Assembly: GCA_024529925.1 (NCBI GenBank)
Contig: JAFEUB010000731.1
Location: 1,323,501 to 1,387,500 of the forward strand
DNA length: 64,000 nucleotides
Direction: 5' to 3'
From: Ophthalmolycus amberensis
Taxonomy: Eukaryota > Chordata > Actinopteri > Perciformes > Zoarcidae
Notes under the pieces: model-generated
Told to the model about the DNA's origin: nothing
Databases searched by the model: none
What the model saw: the letters and a program-made list of their open reading frames with translations, nothing else
In this document: piece by piece, positions 49,901-60,960 of the stretch
Numbering within the stretch: position 1 is the first letter of the stretch
Layout of the letters: every line of letters starts with the position of its first letter
Translations under genes and position numbers: made by a program

Positions 49901-50536
49901 GCTCAGCCGCCCCAGTCGCTGCAGCAGCATCAGCATCAGCATCAGCATCAGCATCAGCCCTCCCTGTCCCTCCAGCACCCCTCCCAACCCTTTTTGTCCC
50001 AGCAGCCCTTGCAGCTACTGCAGCCCTGCACCGGCCCCCGTCTGCCGCCACGCCAGCCCTCCACCGCCTCCCCGGCGGAGATGGAGGAGGAGGGCGGCCG
50101 CGGAGGGAGCATGAACAAGTCCCGCACCTGCGGAGGGAAGATCTCCCTGGAGGCTCTGGGCATCCTGGAGAGCTTCATCCAGGATGTGGGCCTGTACCCG
50201 GACGAGGAGGCCATCCACACCCTGTCGGCCCAGCTGGACCTGCCCAAGCTCACCATCATCAAGTTCTTCCAGAGCCAGCGCTTCTACATCAATCACCCGG
50301 CCAAGGCGCCCAAGGAGCCCAACAACAACAGCACCACCACCAACACCAGCAGCAGCAGCAGCAGCAGCCCGGCCTTCGAGGAGGAGCTGACGGACTTCAG
50401 GGAGAGCAGCGACCTGCTGAAGGAGCTGGAAGACAGCACGCAGACCAACAGCACCATCTTCTCCATCAAGATCGAGGAGCAGCTGGCCCGAGGCGCGGAG
50501 GCCCAGTCGGAGTCAGAGCACGAGGCCAAGGAGTAG
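49901..50536 (+). CDS. satb1: satb1 coding exon 10 (Gln/His tract, homeodomain, C-terminal tail, stop)
   Basis: This exon encodes residues 614-824, ending with TAG at 50534-50536. It opens with a Gln/His tract coded by a (CAGCAT)n run near 49922-49956, a Gln-rich region, and TGPRLPPRQP, which is conserved in SATB1. The homeodomain spans about residues 688-748: KISLEALGILESFIQDVGLY, PDEEAIHTLSAQLDLPK, then LTIIKFFQSQRFY. At the position of the near-invariant recognition-helix Asn51 (FFQNQR in SATB1 and SATB2 as I know them) the codon is AGC, Ser738, at 50273-50275. The sequence after it (INHPAKAPKE) has also lost the basic KHHGK. The tail has a Ser/Thr/Asn-rich insert and ends in an acidic region with IFSIKIEEQL, matching the family's LFSVKLEEEL. 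Confidence 0.96.
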   Translation, partial: AQPPQSLQQHQHQHQHQHQPSLSLQHPSQPFLSQQPLQLLQPCTGPRLPPRQPSTASPAEMEEEGGRGGSMNKSRTCGGKISLEALGILESFIQDVGLYPDEEAIHTLSAQLDLPKLTIIKFFQSQRFYINHPAKAPKEPNNNSTTTNTSSSSSSSPAFEEELTDFRESSDLLKELEDSTQTNSTIFSIKIEEQLARGAEAQSESEHEAKE

Positions 50537-52251
50537 GACGCCCCCCCCCCCCCCCCACCCCACTGCACATGTACTGAGAGCTCCTCTCGTGCACACACAC
50601 ACACACACACACTACACACACAGACTGACGGCTGTGCTAAATGCAAAACGCTCCGGCCGACACAGAACCACCGCACTGCAAATAAAGAAAAGTAGTGTTT
50701 TTAATCAGTACGGCGTCCGGACTATACGAGGAGCGTTTCTATACACACATCTGTTGCAGACAGACTATGTGACGTGTTCACACACTGGAAAGCCCATCTC
50801 AGACTCAAGTACTACTTTTTGGATTTTGTAAAACTTGTATTATTCACTGTAAAGACTGATGCATCATTTAAATAATCTGCACAAAAAAAATATTCTAAGT
50901 ATGTTGCCGTGGATATTTGCTGACTGCACTCTATGTCTGTTGTTTTACACTGACTTACTTTATCTTTTTGAGCTACTGATTATATTTAAAAAAAGAAAAA
51001 GAAAAAAAAGTCCCCCCCCCCTGGAGTTTGCTAGGACTTTGATAGGTGTTTACGTACGTGATGTTTAACTGGATTTAAAAAATAATAATATTAATAATGA
51101 CAGCAAATGAAATCAAGGACCAAGTGGTTGACACGGCCTTCGTTCTGAGGTGTCCAGTCTGGAGCCTGCTGGCAGATTAGTTATTCTTTTAAAAATGGAT
51201 CTCTCCAAACTCTGGAACGCGATCCCCCGGCCCAGGTGACTCTCCGAGGATAGCTCAGTCTTTACGTATTATTTGTTAGGGAGGAAATATAAATATATAT
51301 ATATAGACATTATATTGTAACTGTAAAAAAAAGAAAAGAAAAGATACAGTCTTAAAGAAACTATGCCAACAAATGCCTTGTACTATACGGCACTGCCGAT
51401 GTTAGATTATTTTGCAAAACCTTTGTCACTGTAACTCTCTGAATTGCCACACAGTTAGAAACGTTTATGTTGTCCGACATTATTTATTTGCAGTTCATGC
51501 AGTGTTTCTGATGTAATTACTTTTTTTTAAAGTTTATGTTACGTAGAGCTTAATTCTTTTTTTTCCGTTAACTCCACAGACCTTTTTTTCTATTTATAAA
51601 TGTGATTTCGATGGGCAGTAAAAACAAAAAGTGTCTTAAACGTTTTAAATGGAGAAATGTGCTTTAAAGGTTGCCTATAAAAAAAAAGTGCTGTATGTTG
51701 AGCAACTCATTGCTACAAGCTTCACAATTTAATGTTGTATGCAATTTTTACTATCATGCAAATAAGCTTAGGTAAAATGACTAACCTATAGAACACCTTA
51801 GAGAGAAAAACATATGCAATCTGTGTGAAAATCGATGTCTGCGATGTGTCTTCCTTTGGTTAACGATCCAATTCAAAAAGCTATTCCTGTATAAATATTC
51901 TGTATAAAAGTGTTTCTTTTTTATCAGTTTATTTCAAGGAGAACACCAGTTATTTTGTTACGACTGTTTTATAAGTGTTTCTCGGTTCCTTTCTGCAGAA
52001 ATGTTCTAACTAGAAGTGGTTATTGATTGTTAATTACACAATTAAACTGTTTGTATTGTACCACAGATTTCTTGGCATTAACTTGACCAGACTCCTTTTG
52101 GCACCAGAGTGGGAATTCTTTTTCTTTTTTTCTTCTCCTCTGCGGACAAAAGATGAAACAATGTGAATTGTTTTTAAATCCACTGCTAAGAGATATCGAC
52201 TCCAGTCGCTGACTGACTCCCGCAGTCACTGAACACGTTCTTTGTAATAAC

Positions 52252-52299
52252 TGTAAATATCACATCTTATGAATCATTGATTGTTTATTATTGTAAATA
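52252..52299 (+). promoter_or_regulatory. satb1: Pair of Pumilio-type sites (TGTAAATA) in the satb1 3'UTR
   Basis: TGTAAATA occurs at 52252-52259 and 52292-52299, matching the Pumilio recognition element UGUANAUA. The two copies are 40 bases apart, close to the main poly(A) signal. Confidence 0.5.
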
Positions 52300-52427
52300 T
52301 ATTTGAAAGTCTGTGCAAGAGAGCTCGCCGTACAAATCAACGCTCTGCCGTGCCCCTTCCTGTCAGAGCGACTGTACCTGGGCTCCTCTACTGCTGAGTG
52401 TATCTGAGGCACCTGTGAAAATCTTGA

Positions 52428-52433
52428 AATAAA
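52428..52433 (+). terminator. satb1: Poly(A) signal AATAAA
   Basis: The hexamer is followed within 30 bases by GTGAGGTGTGAACACCTGTG, a GU-rich downstream element. It is the best candidate for the main satb1 3' end. Confidence 0.65.
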
Positions 52434-52699
52434 GCAATGTGAGGTGTGAACACCTGTGATGGCGAAGCCCTCTGCGGGGAGTTAAGAGAGAGAAAACTGC
52501 ACGGGTGTCGTGACCTCGCTGTGAACCCCAGGTGAGGCCGGGTGTCTGCACCTTTAGGAGATTACCCTCACCTGTTAATAACACCCTGCGATATGTGCCA
52601 GCCAGTCTGGGCCGGCGTTCCCTTGATGTTCTGATCTTTTTTTTTTTCTTTTTCATGAATAAAAAAAAAAGCCAGAGTGTAACATTGTGTGTGTGTTCA

Positions 52700-53820
52700 G
52701 GGGAAAAGAGAATTCATACACGTGCATGAAAGTGTGAAGTCTGGTGTGTCGACACAAAAAAACCGCACACGTGACAAAGTAGAGCGCTAACGAATGTGCC
52801 TCGTCGCTTCCTCATTTTGACGTTTACAAAGCGACAAACGGAGGTGAAGGCACCGACAAACACCGGGAACTCCAGCGTAATGCTCCTCCTCATTATCACT
52901 GTGTTCAGAAGGATCAGCGGTATTTACCTCACACTTAGAAAAGGGTTTTCCACACAGATGGCTAATACTCTCCGATAGCAATGCTACTCTGTTTGAGGAT
53001 TTGTTGAGGGAACAAAATTTTATTTAAAAAGTTTTGACCTCAATAAGTAAGTGAAATATCCTAAAAAAGAATGCAAAATAAAAAAGCAGCATCCACAGAT
53101 ACAGTTTGAAAGAGTTTTCAGCACATGTGGCTCCATGTTAGCGGATGACGAGCTCCAGCTTTGTGCTGAACGCTGGAGTCTCACCGCGGGTGGGTATCGC
53201 GGGTGATTGCTCAGAGAAGACTGGCAACAGTTTGTAAACTCCGTCTCCATTAGGCTGTTCGCTGGCTCTCCACGGCATCAAACACACTTCAAAGACTTTC
53301 CCCAGATGTCAAAATAGAAATCATAATTACGACAAGAATGGTGACTGATGAATCACTGACTCTTGTTACCGCGGGCTTCTCATGCTGTTGCTTATTTTTT
53401 TTAAATTAGCAGGCTGCACAAGACAAGTTTCCCAGAAAGCATTCATCGATGATGCCGGATCGTGCCGCGATACACCACTTTTGAAAAAAAATTGAAATAA
53501 AATAGATACAATATCTTCTTGTGATATTTGTAGAAATTGTTAATGTCGTAGCAAATAAACAGTTTCCCACTTAAAAGTTCCAGTTGATGCAAAGGCAAGC
53601 TGAGGGTGACGAACTCGTGAAGCTTCACTTCCAACCCAATGACCGATGTAAGCAACAAGAAAATCCATCTAATATCATCTGTTGAGAAGTGAAATATTAA
53701 ATAATAAAAAATACAATTGCCTCATTTTAGTGAAATAATATAAAATTATTATTTATAAAAAAATTCTGCATTCTCTCAAGTTAAATGTAAATTATATTAA
53801 CAAAATAGTAATATTAATAA
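52700..53820. other. Intergenic DNA downstream of satb1
   Basis: I saw no gene in this stretch. It is AT-rich and non-repetitive except for short A and T runs. Confidence 0.5.
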
Positions 53821-54395
53821 CAATACATTGTATAACGTTTTGAAAGGTAGTCAAAGGCACTTTACATGATAAAAACAGAAACAATAGAAGCAATTTTAAC
53901 ATGAGCAAAAGAGACATGACAATAAGGAACACACAAAAACATACATAACTGGCTGCATGGGTTGAAGGCAGATTTAAATATGTGAGTTTTAAGTAATTTA
54001 AATAGCAGAGTTTTAAGTTTTAGTACTCAAAGTAAAGGTACTCATACTGCTGAAAAATGAGTGTTACCCTATTATTTATGATATTATTACATTGTAGCAT
54101 TTTAATATTCTAGCTGATCACTGAGGAGCTAACTTTAAATATTGTATATACTTTTGGGTAGTTTAATCCATAATACATCTTAATTAATAAACTCAACATG
54201 TGTTGTGATTGTAAAATATTGATCTGTAAAGTAACCAGTGTCTAGAGTTGTCAAATAAATGCAGGAAAGTAAAGTACCATATTTCTAAAATATGAACTGT
54301 AGTGGAGCAGAAGTATAAAATAGTATACAATGAAAATACTCAAGTAAAGTACCTGAAAAGCACAGTACCTCTGTTAATGTATTTTTTCCAGCTCT
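53820..54395. mobile_element. Dispersed teleost repeat (AGTAAAG-GTACTCATACTGC family)
   Basis: The block with GTAAAGGTACTCATACTGC, TTTGGGTAGTTTAATCCATA, GTGGAGCAGAAGTATAAA and AATACTCAAGTAAAGTACCT matches, from memory, a repeat found in many copies in fish genomes. The 5' part (GGCACTTTACATGATAAAAAC) may be a separate repeat beside it. No coding capacity is seen. Confidence 0.55.
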
Positions 54396-54721
54396 GGTAA
54401 AATGCTCAACCGACACAGAACTAAAGCGACAGTTTAAAACAAAACAGCTCACGAAATACGTGATTCAAACTTTCATCACTTATAATAGGCATGAGTTATT
54501 CCCATCATTTGCATTGTTTGTTTTCCTGTTTCCTGGATGCACATCTGCAGGATGGACACACTTAAAGAACGTACACTTCCCGCTCGGCTGAACGCAAACC
54601 CCCAGAGTAGTCATGAAGATGTCAATCAACAGAGCACATTAACACTTCACAGATGACGAGAGGGAATACTGGAGGAACGGGAGTTTGGGCTTCATGGAAC
54701 CAGATTTCAAGTGAGCATCGT

Positions 54722-54758
<37 letters not shown>

Positions 54759-56263
54759 CTTTTTTATTATTCCCAGCCTTGTGTCGTACATCACTTAACT
54801 ACTCAGAAAAAAGTGGACTGAAACTCGTAGCTGTGCCAGGCTGTCAAGTGTCTCGCTGTTGAGTAAACCAGGACTGGAACGCCTCACAACTGGGCTCCGT
54901 CCCTCACGGGTTATAATCTGTCGCATGTGGTTCTTTTAAACCAGAGTTAGCACTCATCAGCCTAATATACAACATTCAACAATTAGTTAAGGAATGTCAT
55001 AGAATCACGAGGACGAGGAAATGAATAACCGTTTCTATTGTAAGATGGAAAATCAACAGGAAATCTGTGACATAACTTAACACGCCATAAAACATATCTC
55101 AGCTTTAAACTTTATTTATAGAAGAGTCTTGACAGTTGTACAGATGTTCATTTTCCTATTTGGCTATTTATGCAGGGTTCATTATTTTTTGGCTGATTCA
55201 ATATTTGCTCTTCACTTTTTCTTTTGTAGGTTGAATAGTCCTTTTGTGAGCTTTCAGGTTGGGAGAAAATCTTGTTTTAAAGGCTTTAAATCAATGAATG
55301 CTTAATGTTAATGGCCACCCTGCTAATTGTCAGTAGCTACTGCAATGTGAAAGTGCACGAAATTTGAAATGAACTTTAGCACTATTATGTTGCAGAATCA
55401 AGAGTGCAACAGTTCAGACCTGGGGATCAAGATCGATTGAGCTAAAAACAACAACAACACCACCTTTCCACTTTTTCTACCAAACTTAGTGCAAAAATGA
55501 CGTTTTTAAAAAAATGGGGAAACCCGCGATAGGTAATGAACTTATTTGCCATTGACAGTGGACAAGAAGCCTTTCCGGGGTTTTTTCCTGGTCGCGTCAG
55601 AATACAGTGAAACTGTTACACTGATTATTTATTTACTTTGTTACTTATTCTGCCTCTCTTTCAAACCAGAGTTCCTGATTGTTGGAACAGTGGAAAGACA
55701 AAGACTGTTTCCATGAGTTGTTTTGTTCCTATCAAGTTTTTATGGAGTGTGTTTTACAACGATCAGTGAGGTAAAATTCACGTTTTCGTAAAAAGGATTA
55801 ACGTCTATCTCTTTTCACATGTAACTCTTTGCATTATGGGTTCATTTTGACCAAACCAGAGTTGGTGATCGTTGGAATGGTAGAAAGACTGAACAAGACA
55901 TTTTGATGAGCTCTACTTTGCCGTTGCATTCATTCTGTTGCTCTGTTACCGACTCGCATGTGCTCCCACATGCAGCCACTCCCTCCTGCTCGGCAGTCAC
56001 AACTTTGCCACCATTTTTAACCACCTGACCTTCCCCACCCATTTACGCACCTTCTTCCAATTCCCCACTCATCAGCCCAGTTTATAGACCGGTTCGTTCG
56101 CCTGCCCCCTGCCTGGTTAAGTTTGCCTTTACTGATTCAACTCATTGTTTAGTTTCTGGATCAAATTTGAATTTGAATCACACTGACTGTCTTTGTGTCA
56201 TGCTTTTGGTTTCTAGTCTGTTCTGTGCCACGAGCGTTAGCCTGCAAATCTGATAAAAAACAC
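54396..56263. other. Intergenic DNA with a (GT)n tract and a diverged direct duplication
   Basis: The stretch contains (GT)n at 54722-54756. Two diverged copies of about 35 bases starting CCAGAGTT (near 55668 and 55857, sharing GTTGGAA and GAAAGAC) lie about 189 bases apart, suggesting an old repeat. No gene was found. Confidence 0.45.
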
Positions 56264-56266
56264 ATA

Positions 56267-56963
56267 GGCCAAATCCCAACGTCCCCCCTTACGGACTCAC
56301 GGACTTTGAGGCGCGTTCCCGCGAAGTCCGTGAGGGTTTAGGGATGTCCCACTGTCAAATCATCAAGTGTTTGAGGGCTCTCTCGCAGACATTTTGAGCC
56401 CTTTATGAACCCTTTCCGTAAGTCAGCATGGTATGCTGACTTAGCCTAAGGGAATTACCCACAAGTCATTGCAATGTGACGTTAAACACGGGGTAACCAG
56501 TGGACGCATGGATGTAAAAAAAAAGGTAAACAAAGAGGACGGCTCACGTGTGTTCAGCCAGTAATAATAAATTTACTCAGAAACATTAAGGGTTAAAGAT
56601 GGAACAAAAAATAAACAAGAAATCAGAGGATATTTATTTATTCATCAAATATTTGATTTAGTCATTGAAGCTGTTTTGACAAAAACGAGTAAATAGATTA
56701 TATGAAGTTACCTCTCATCATGTGAGAAAAGAGCCTGAAGACGTTCACATCAGGGAGTATGAAGTATAAAATAAATACCTACAATTATACATCATATTTT
56801 TTGTCGTTTTAACGTGATATGTTGCAGCAAAGGGCTGTCCCGTTCCTATTTGCACCATTTCAAGCCCTCACAGTCTCTCACACTCAACCACTTACCAGGT
56901 GACGTCAGTAAGTCCTTGAGGGTTCAGGGTGTGAGGGTTTATGGGGGACATTGGGATTTGGCC
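56267..56963. mobile_element. Nonautonomous DNA transposon with terminal inverted repeats, 697 bp
   Basis: The left end starts GGCCAAATCCCAACGTCCCC and the right end, read on the minus strand, GGCCAAATCCCAATGTCCCC: 20 of 21 terminal bases match. The trinucleotide ATA flanks both ends (56264-56266 and 56964-56966), compatible with a 3-bp target duplication as in PIF/Harbinger elements. Just inside both ends are GAGGGTTT/AAACCCTC-type words. There is no transposase reading frame. The element class is an inference from the duplication length. Confidence 0.75.
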
Positions 56964-57870
56964 ATAGACTGTGTTTAAGAAGTCATCATGACGTCACCCA
57001 TTGGTTTGTGGACTGCTGTTTTGAAGCCTTGAGTTTGGCGATTTTGACGTCTCAATCTTGGATTACGGCTGTCATGTTTTTTTGCAACCGATAAACGGAA
57101 GTCACCATATTTTTAATGCGGAAGAGTGACGTAGAGACGCCGTATACGGCTCGAGTAGCGACCTGTCAATCATAGTAAGCCCCGCCCTAAAGCATACTCT
57201 TAGGGTCTGTTTGACTCTAAATGGACCATAATTTACGAAATGAACATCATGCTGTGTTGAAGAACACTTGAAACTAGAGATTGAGAACATAAACTCATGT
57301 TTACTGAGGTAATAAATCAAGAGAGAAGTAGAGTCACGATCAGGCTTTGCCTTGTGTGTTCTGTGTGTCTTTGTTTAGCTTCACTCCCTCAGCACCAGTC
57401 CAACTCCCTTCACCTGTCCCTGATCAGTAATCAAGCTCTCCCTCATCAGCACAACTCTCCTCACCTGTTCAAGTCACCTTATAAACCCCGTCTCTCAGCC
57501 GCTCATTGTTTGTCTTGTCCTGCTCCTGCTCTCCCATGTCTGCCTGCCCTGCCTCGTCCTGCTGGATTTGCCCCCTCGTCTCTTGTCGATTCCCTGTGTG
57601 TTCTTGTAGTGTTCATGTTCTGAGTTAAGTGTCTATTAAATTCCCATTTCACTCTACTTCTGGTCTGCGTTTGAGTTCACCATCATGCCCCGTGACAAGT
57701 AGTCATTTTCTCATAGACTTCTATACAACCGGAGGAGTCGCCCCCTGGTGTTCAGTAGAGTGAATGCAGGTTTAAGACATGAAGCATCGGGTTCACTTGG
57801 CGTTTGCCGCCTGTAAAAAACAGACAAAGTGAAGCAGTGGAAGCTTAGTCTGAAACCAGGTGCGGATTGT
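56964..57870. mobile_element. Older dispersed repeat, split by the solo-LTR-like insertion
   Basis: The left part (56964-57331) includes GACGTCACCCATTGGTTTGT, CTGTCAATCATAGTAAGCCC and ACTGAGGTAATAAATCAAG. The right part (57703 to about 57870) includes TTCTCATAGACTTCTATACA and GGAGTCGCCCCCTGGTG. From memory these halves are contiguous in a repeat family common in fish; here they are separated by a 366-bp insertion and one copy of AGTAG. No coding potential is seen. Confidence 0.6.
57332..57697 (+). mobile_element. Solo-LTR-like insertion, 366 bp, with 5-bp target duplication
   Basis: The element starts AGTCACG and ends CGTGACA, so TG...CA ends are kept except for a first-base T-to-A change. 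AGTAG flanks it on both sides (57327-57331 and 57698-57702). A TATA box (TTATAAA, 57479-57485) and a poly(A) signal (ATTAAA, 57635-57640) are spaced as in the U3 and R regions of an LTR. There is no internal retroelement DNA. A 5-bp duplication fits Gypsy-type elements. The 108-codon open frame inside is not a gene. Confidence 0.7.
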
Positions 57871-60729
57871 TTTGTGTCCCATGTGACGCCGATAACAAGA
57901 CGAGATAAAACAAAGTTTTATTCTCAATGCATTTGTTTTGGACTCACACTCCAGCCATTAGACAACACGTCATTGTAAGGCAGAGAGAGAGAGAAATATC
58001 CTGAATATACCCATAATCCTATGCAGGACCACAAATGGTTGTTATCTCTGTGTCAACACCAACAACTGACACACCAACAAGTGCACATGTTGCATTTAAA
58101 GTCCCTGAAAGAGATTTATTGGGCAGCACCTTGGTGATGTTTCTGCTACGTTTAGCTCCAGATTAATAGGGACGTTACACTCGGGTTGTTGCGGAACAAC
58201 ATCGGCAGGTCTGGCTCGTGCAAGCGGAGTCCTAAGTGCCTACCCATGAGCCCCTGGGACTGCTCAGTAAATCAAACAGGAAATGCAGCAGAAAGCCTAA
58301 TAAAGTTATTCTAATGATAGCAATCTCCGCGGAATCACCCCGATGCAGATCGGAAACTTCTCCTCTGCTGAGCTGCCTGGTGGAAGCCAAACAGTCTTCA
58401 AAAAAATAAAAAAACATGGTTACTCCACCTCTGAATGCGGAGAAGCGGAAACAGAAGGTTAGAGGTGTGGAAATTAATAACATTAATCACCGAGTTGCTT
58501 TGCCTCCTCTCATGCTCCTTCTGGTTTTGAGGAGAAGATTAAACACAAACCAAATCAGGGGGGATTGAATCCGTCCTTCTGATCACATTCATTTCGTAAC
58601 ATCACGCTCGCGTGGTTACGGATGCTGATTCCTGGAGAGAAAAAGTGTCTCATGCCCTTGTCTTATCCTGATTATTAACACCTTGTAATTCTCAGTACGA
58701 TTCCCAGCGTTTCTAGTCGGATGAGTCCTGTAAGATACAGGCCTCATCACCTCAGAGAAGAAAAAAATCACGGCCATTTAACCGGTTTCACATTCCAGGT
58801 CTTGTATTTGTGTTTGGCCGACACCTCTGGCTGGCCTTTTATTCCGTCTCAGACATAACAGCTTTAGTTTAGTTTGAAGCTTGTAGGCAGACACAACAAC
58901 ACGGCTGTGGCTCCGCAGCGTTCACACCTTCCACCTCTTTACAATTCAAGCATCTCAAGAGCATGATGTTGTGAAACGGACAGATGGATCTGCTGAGCGT
59001 CCAAAGAATGCCGTTATCTTCAAAGTCTGTACCAAGGCCTCCCCCCCCCCCATTCACTGGGCCCTGTATTTAAAGCCACGGATAAAATATTTCACAGATG
59101 ACTATTAGTGTTTTCGGGAGAGCATGGAAGTAGATCGTTGCAGTGAATTTCACAAGGCGAGGTCTTTGCAAAAGCAATTTTAGTTTAGGGATAGCAAAAG
59201 AAGATTCAGTCCAGCATGAGCTAAAATATTAATATGTGTTGGTTTTCTCATTGTAAGGATTTATACACAACTGACTGTGCAGCCTGCAGTGAGAGGGAGA
59301 GAAAAAACAGAGTGAAAATCAACTCATCTCTATTTATTGAGTCCGCGGCCTGTTGTGCATTTTCTAGGAATTTAGCTGAAGTGCCCTCTTGTTATTTGAA
59401 GTGCTAATTGAACCCATTTTCCTTTTCCAAACCTGTCTTACCACTTTCATTTTAAAGCAATAACTCATCGATGAACAACACCACTCAGCAGACGCCACTT
59501 GTCACAATGGTTCCACTTATGCATTGACCAAAACAGACTCAACAGCGAAAGTTGCATCACGGATTTTCAGGCCGTTGGCGCGTCAAAGTGCCTCGCCACT
59601 TATCAGTCTGAATTGTGTATAATATATTCAGTTTTTAGGCTGATTTTAAAAAGCGGAGAGCTGAACGCATCTCAGCGGATGAACTGGTGGATTTAAGGTG
59701 TGCGTTTTCACAAAATATGGCAGTTTCTCTCTCTTCCACAAACCTCTCCTTGGAGGTTTGCACACCGAAAGGCCTCTCCAATAAAATTCCCAAAGAAGAA
59801 GGAGAAGAATCCTATTCGCTCTTTCTCTTTGATATTCCTAAATGTCCTTAAACCATGTAGAACCTTTGCAATATTTGAACCATATTGAACTTAATTCAGT
59901 GGATTTAAGTAAAACGTGCTCGCATCTGTGTCAGTGTTTGTAGATGTGAGTTGTGATCTTTCAATCATGGGCATGCTGATCCAGGAGAAGTTGACACGTC
60001 CTGGTCGGCAATCTGCATGGGAGCTGAGGTGCGGATATTTCATTCAGGCACTTCTTTTTACTCTGATCATAATTGCACGGCGACAGATGGGCAACGGTGG
60101 AGCACGCAAGTATACAGCGTGCATAGAAATGTGCTCATAGCTCTGAACAGGAACAGCTTTAAAGCAGTCAGGTGTGGGGCTTTTTAAATTTATTTTCTAA
60201 CACCTCTCTTGCCTACGTAACACCTACTTCTTCACAGCGTGGGCAGGAGCAGCATAAAAGTGGTCGTAAGTTCCAGGAAAGAAGCAAGTTTTGAGATGTG
60301 AATGGTCGTAAATCTCTACTGTTACAGGTGAATGATGGAAATTGTGGCCATTCTTTTGAATCAGAGAGCTTCTCTTCCAAGATAATGGAGCAGTTGCAAG
60401 GCCTCTTGCCACCTTTCCCTCCTCGACAAGTAAGCATCAGAAGAAAAAAAAAAAAGGGAGAACGGAGAAGAAGCAGTTAAATTGCCTTAACAGCTGTGCA
60501 GGGTATGAATAACTCGTTAGCTGTGTGCATTTTAAGTCATCAAATCCCAAACCCCCCCACCTAGCCCTCATTTGCAAAGGGGACAGGAGGGAGGTGCTAA
60601 TTAAAGTGATAAAGAGAACAAATCTTATCGAATCTGGTGCTGGATTTTTTTTTTTTTTTTACAGGGTGGGGCGGAGGTGTCGGTGTGTGGAGAAAAAAAA
60701 AGAAGAAATCCAGGGTTACATCTGTATTC
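57871..60729. other. Intergenic DNA
   Basis: I saw no gene in this stretch. It contains short simple repeats only (a C run at about 59041-59050) and small open frames without recognisable features. Confidence 0.5.
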
Positions 60730-60960
60730 TCAAACACTCAGGGAAGGTGCTATTTCATGTTTAATTAATTAAGCAGTCTCTTTAACTGTATCTTGACAAA
60801 TGTGATGCCAATTAGATAGTGAGGAGAAATTGTTTATTGCTAATTAATGGCTTATTTCTGGGGAAAAGAAGTTAAATCCTCAGGTATCATACCTTTTCCC
60901 TAATTGTTACAATGCATATATGAGCATCTACCTCCGACTCTGCGTTACAACTCAACTTAT
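60730..60960. promoter_or_regulatory. Candidate conserved noncoding element downstream of satb1
   Basis: This is non-repetitive AT-rich DNA with homeodomain-type sites in close succession: GTTTAATTAATTAAGCAG, GATGCCAATTAGATAGTG, TTGCTAATTAATGGC and CCCTAATTGTTAC. It looks like a distal enhancer of the satb1 locus. No alignment was possible. Confidence 0.35.

Larger units (their letters stand above)
50537..52450 (+). other. satb1: satb1 3' untranslated region
   Basis: This is AT-rich sequence after the stop. It includes a C run at 50541-50555 and a (CA)n at 50591-50610. An early AATAAA at 50681-50686 could give a very short form. The main poly(A) signal candidate AATAAA at 52428-52433 is followed by GT-rich DNA. 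A second AATAAA at 52658-52663, followed by TGTGTGTGTG, would extend the end to about 52685. Confidence 0.75.

Noticed and set aside
49860..50296. Open frames on the minus strand and in other + frames over satb1 exon 10
   Set aside because: They are shadows of a GC-rich coding exon; only the frame ending at 50536 matches the SATB1 family.
57297..57623. 108-codon open frame downstream of satb1
   Set aside because: It lies inside the solo-LTR-like insertion and has no recognisable protein sequence.
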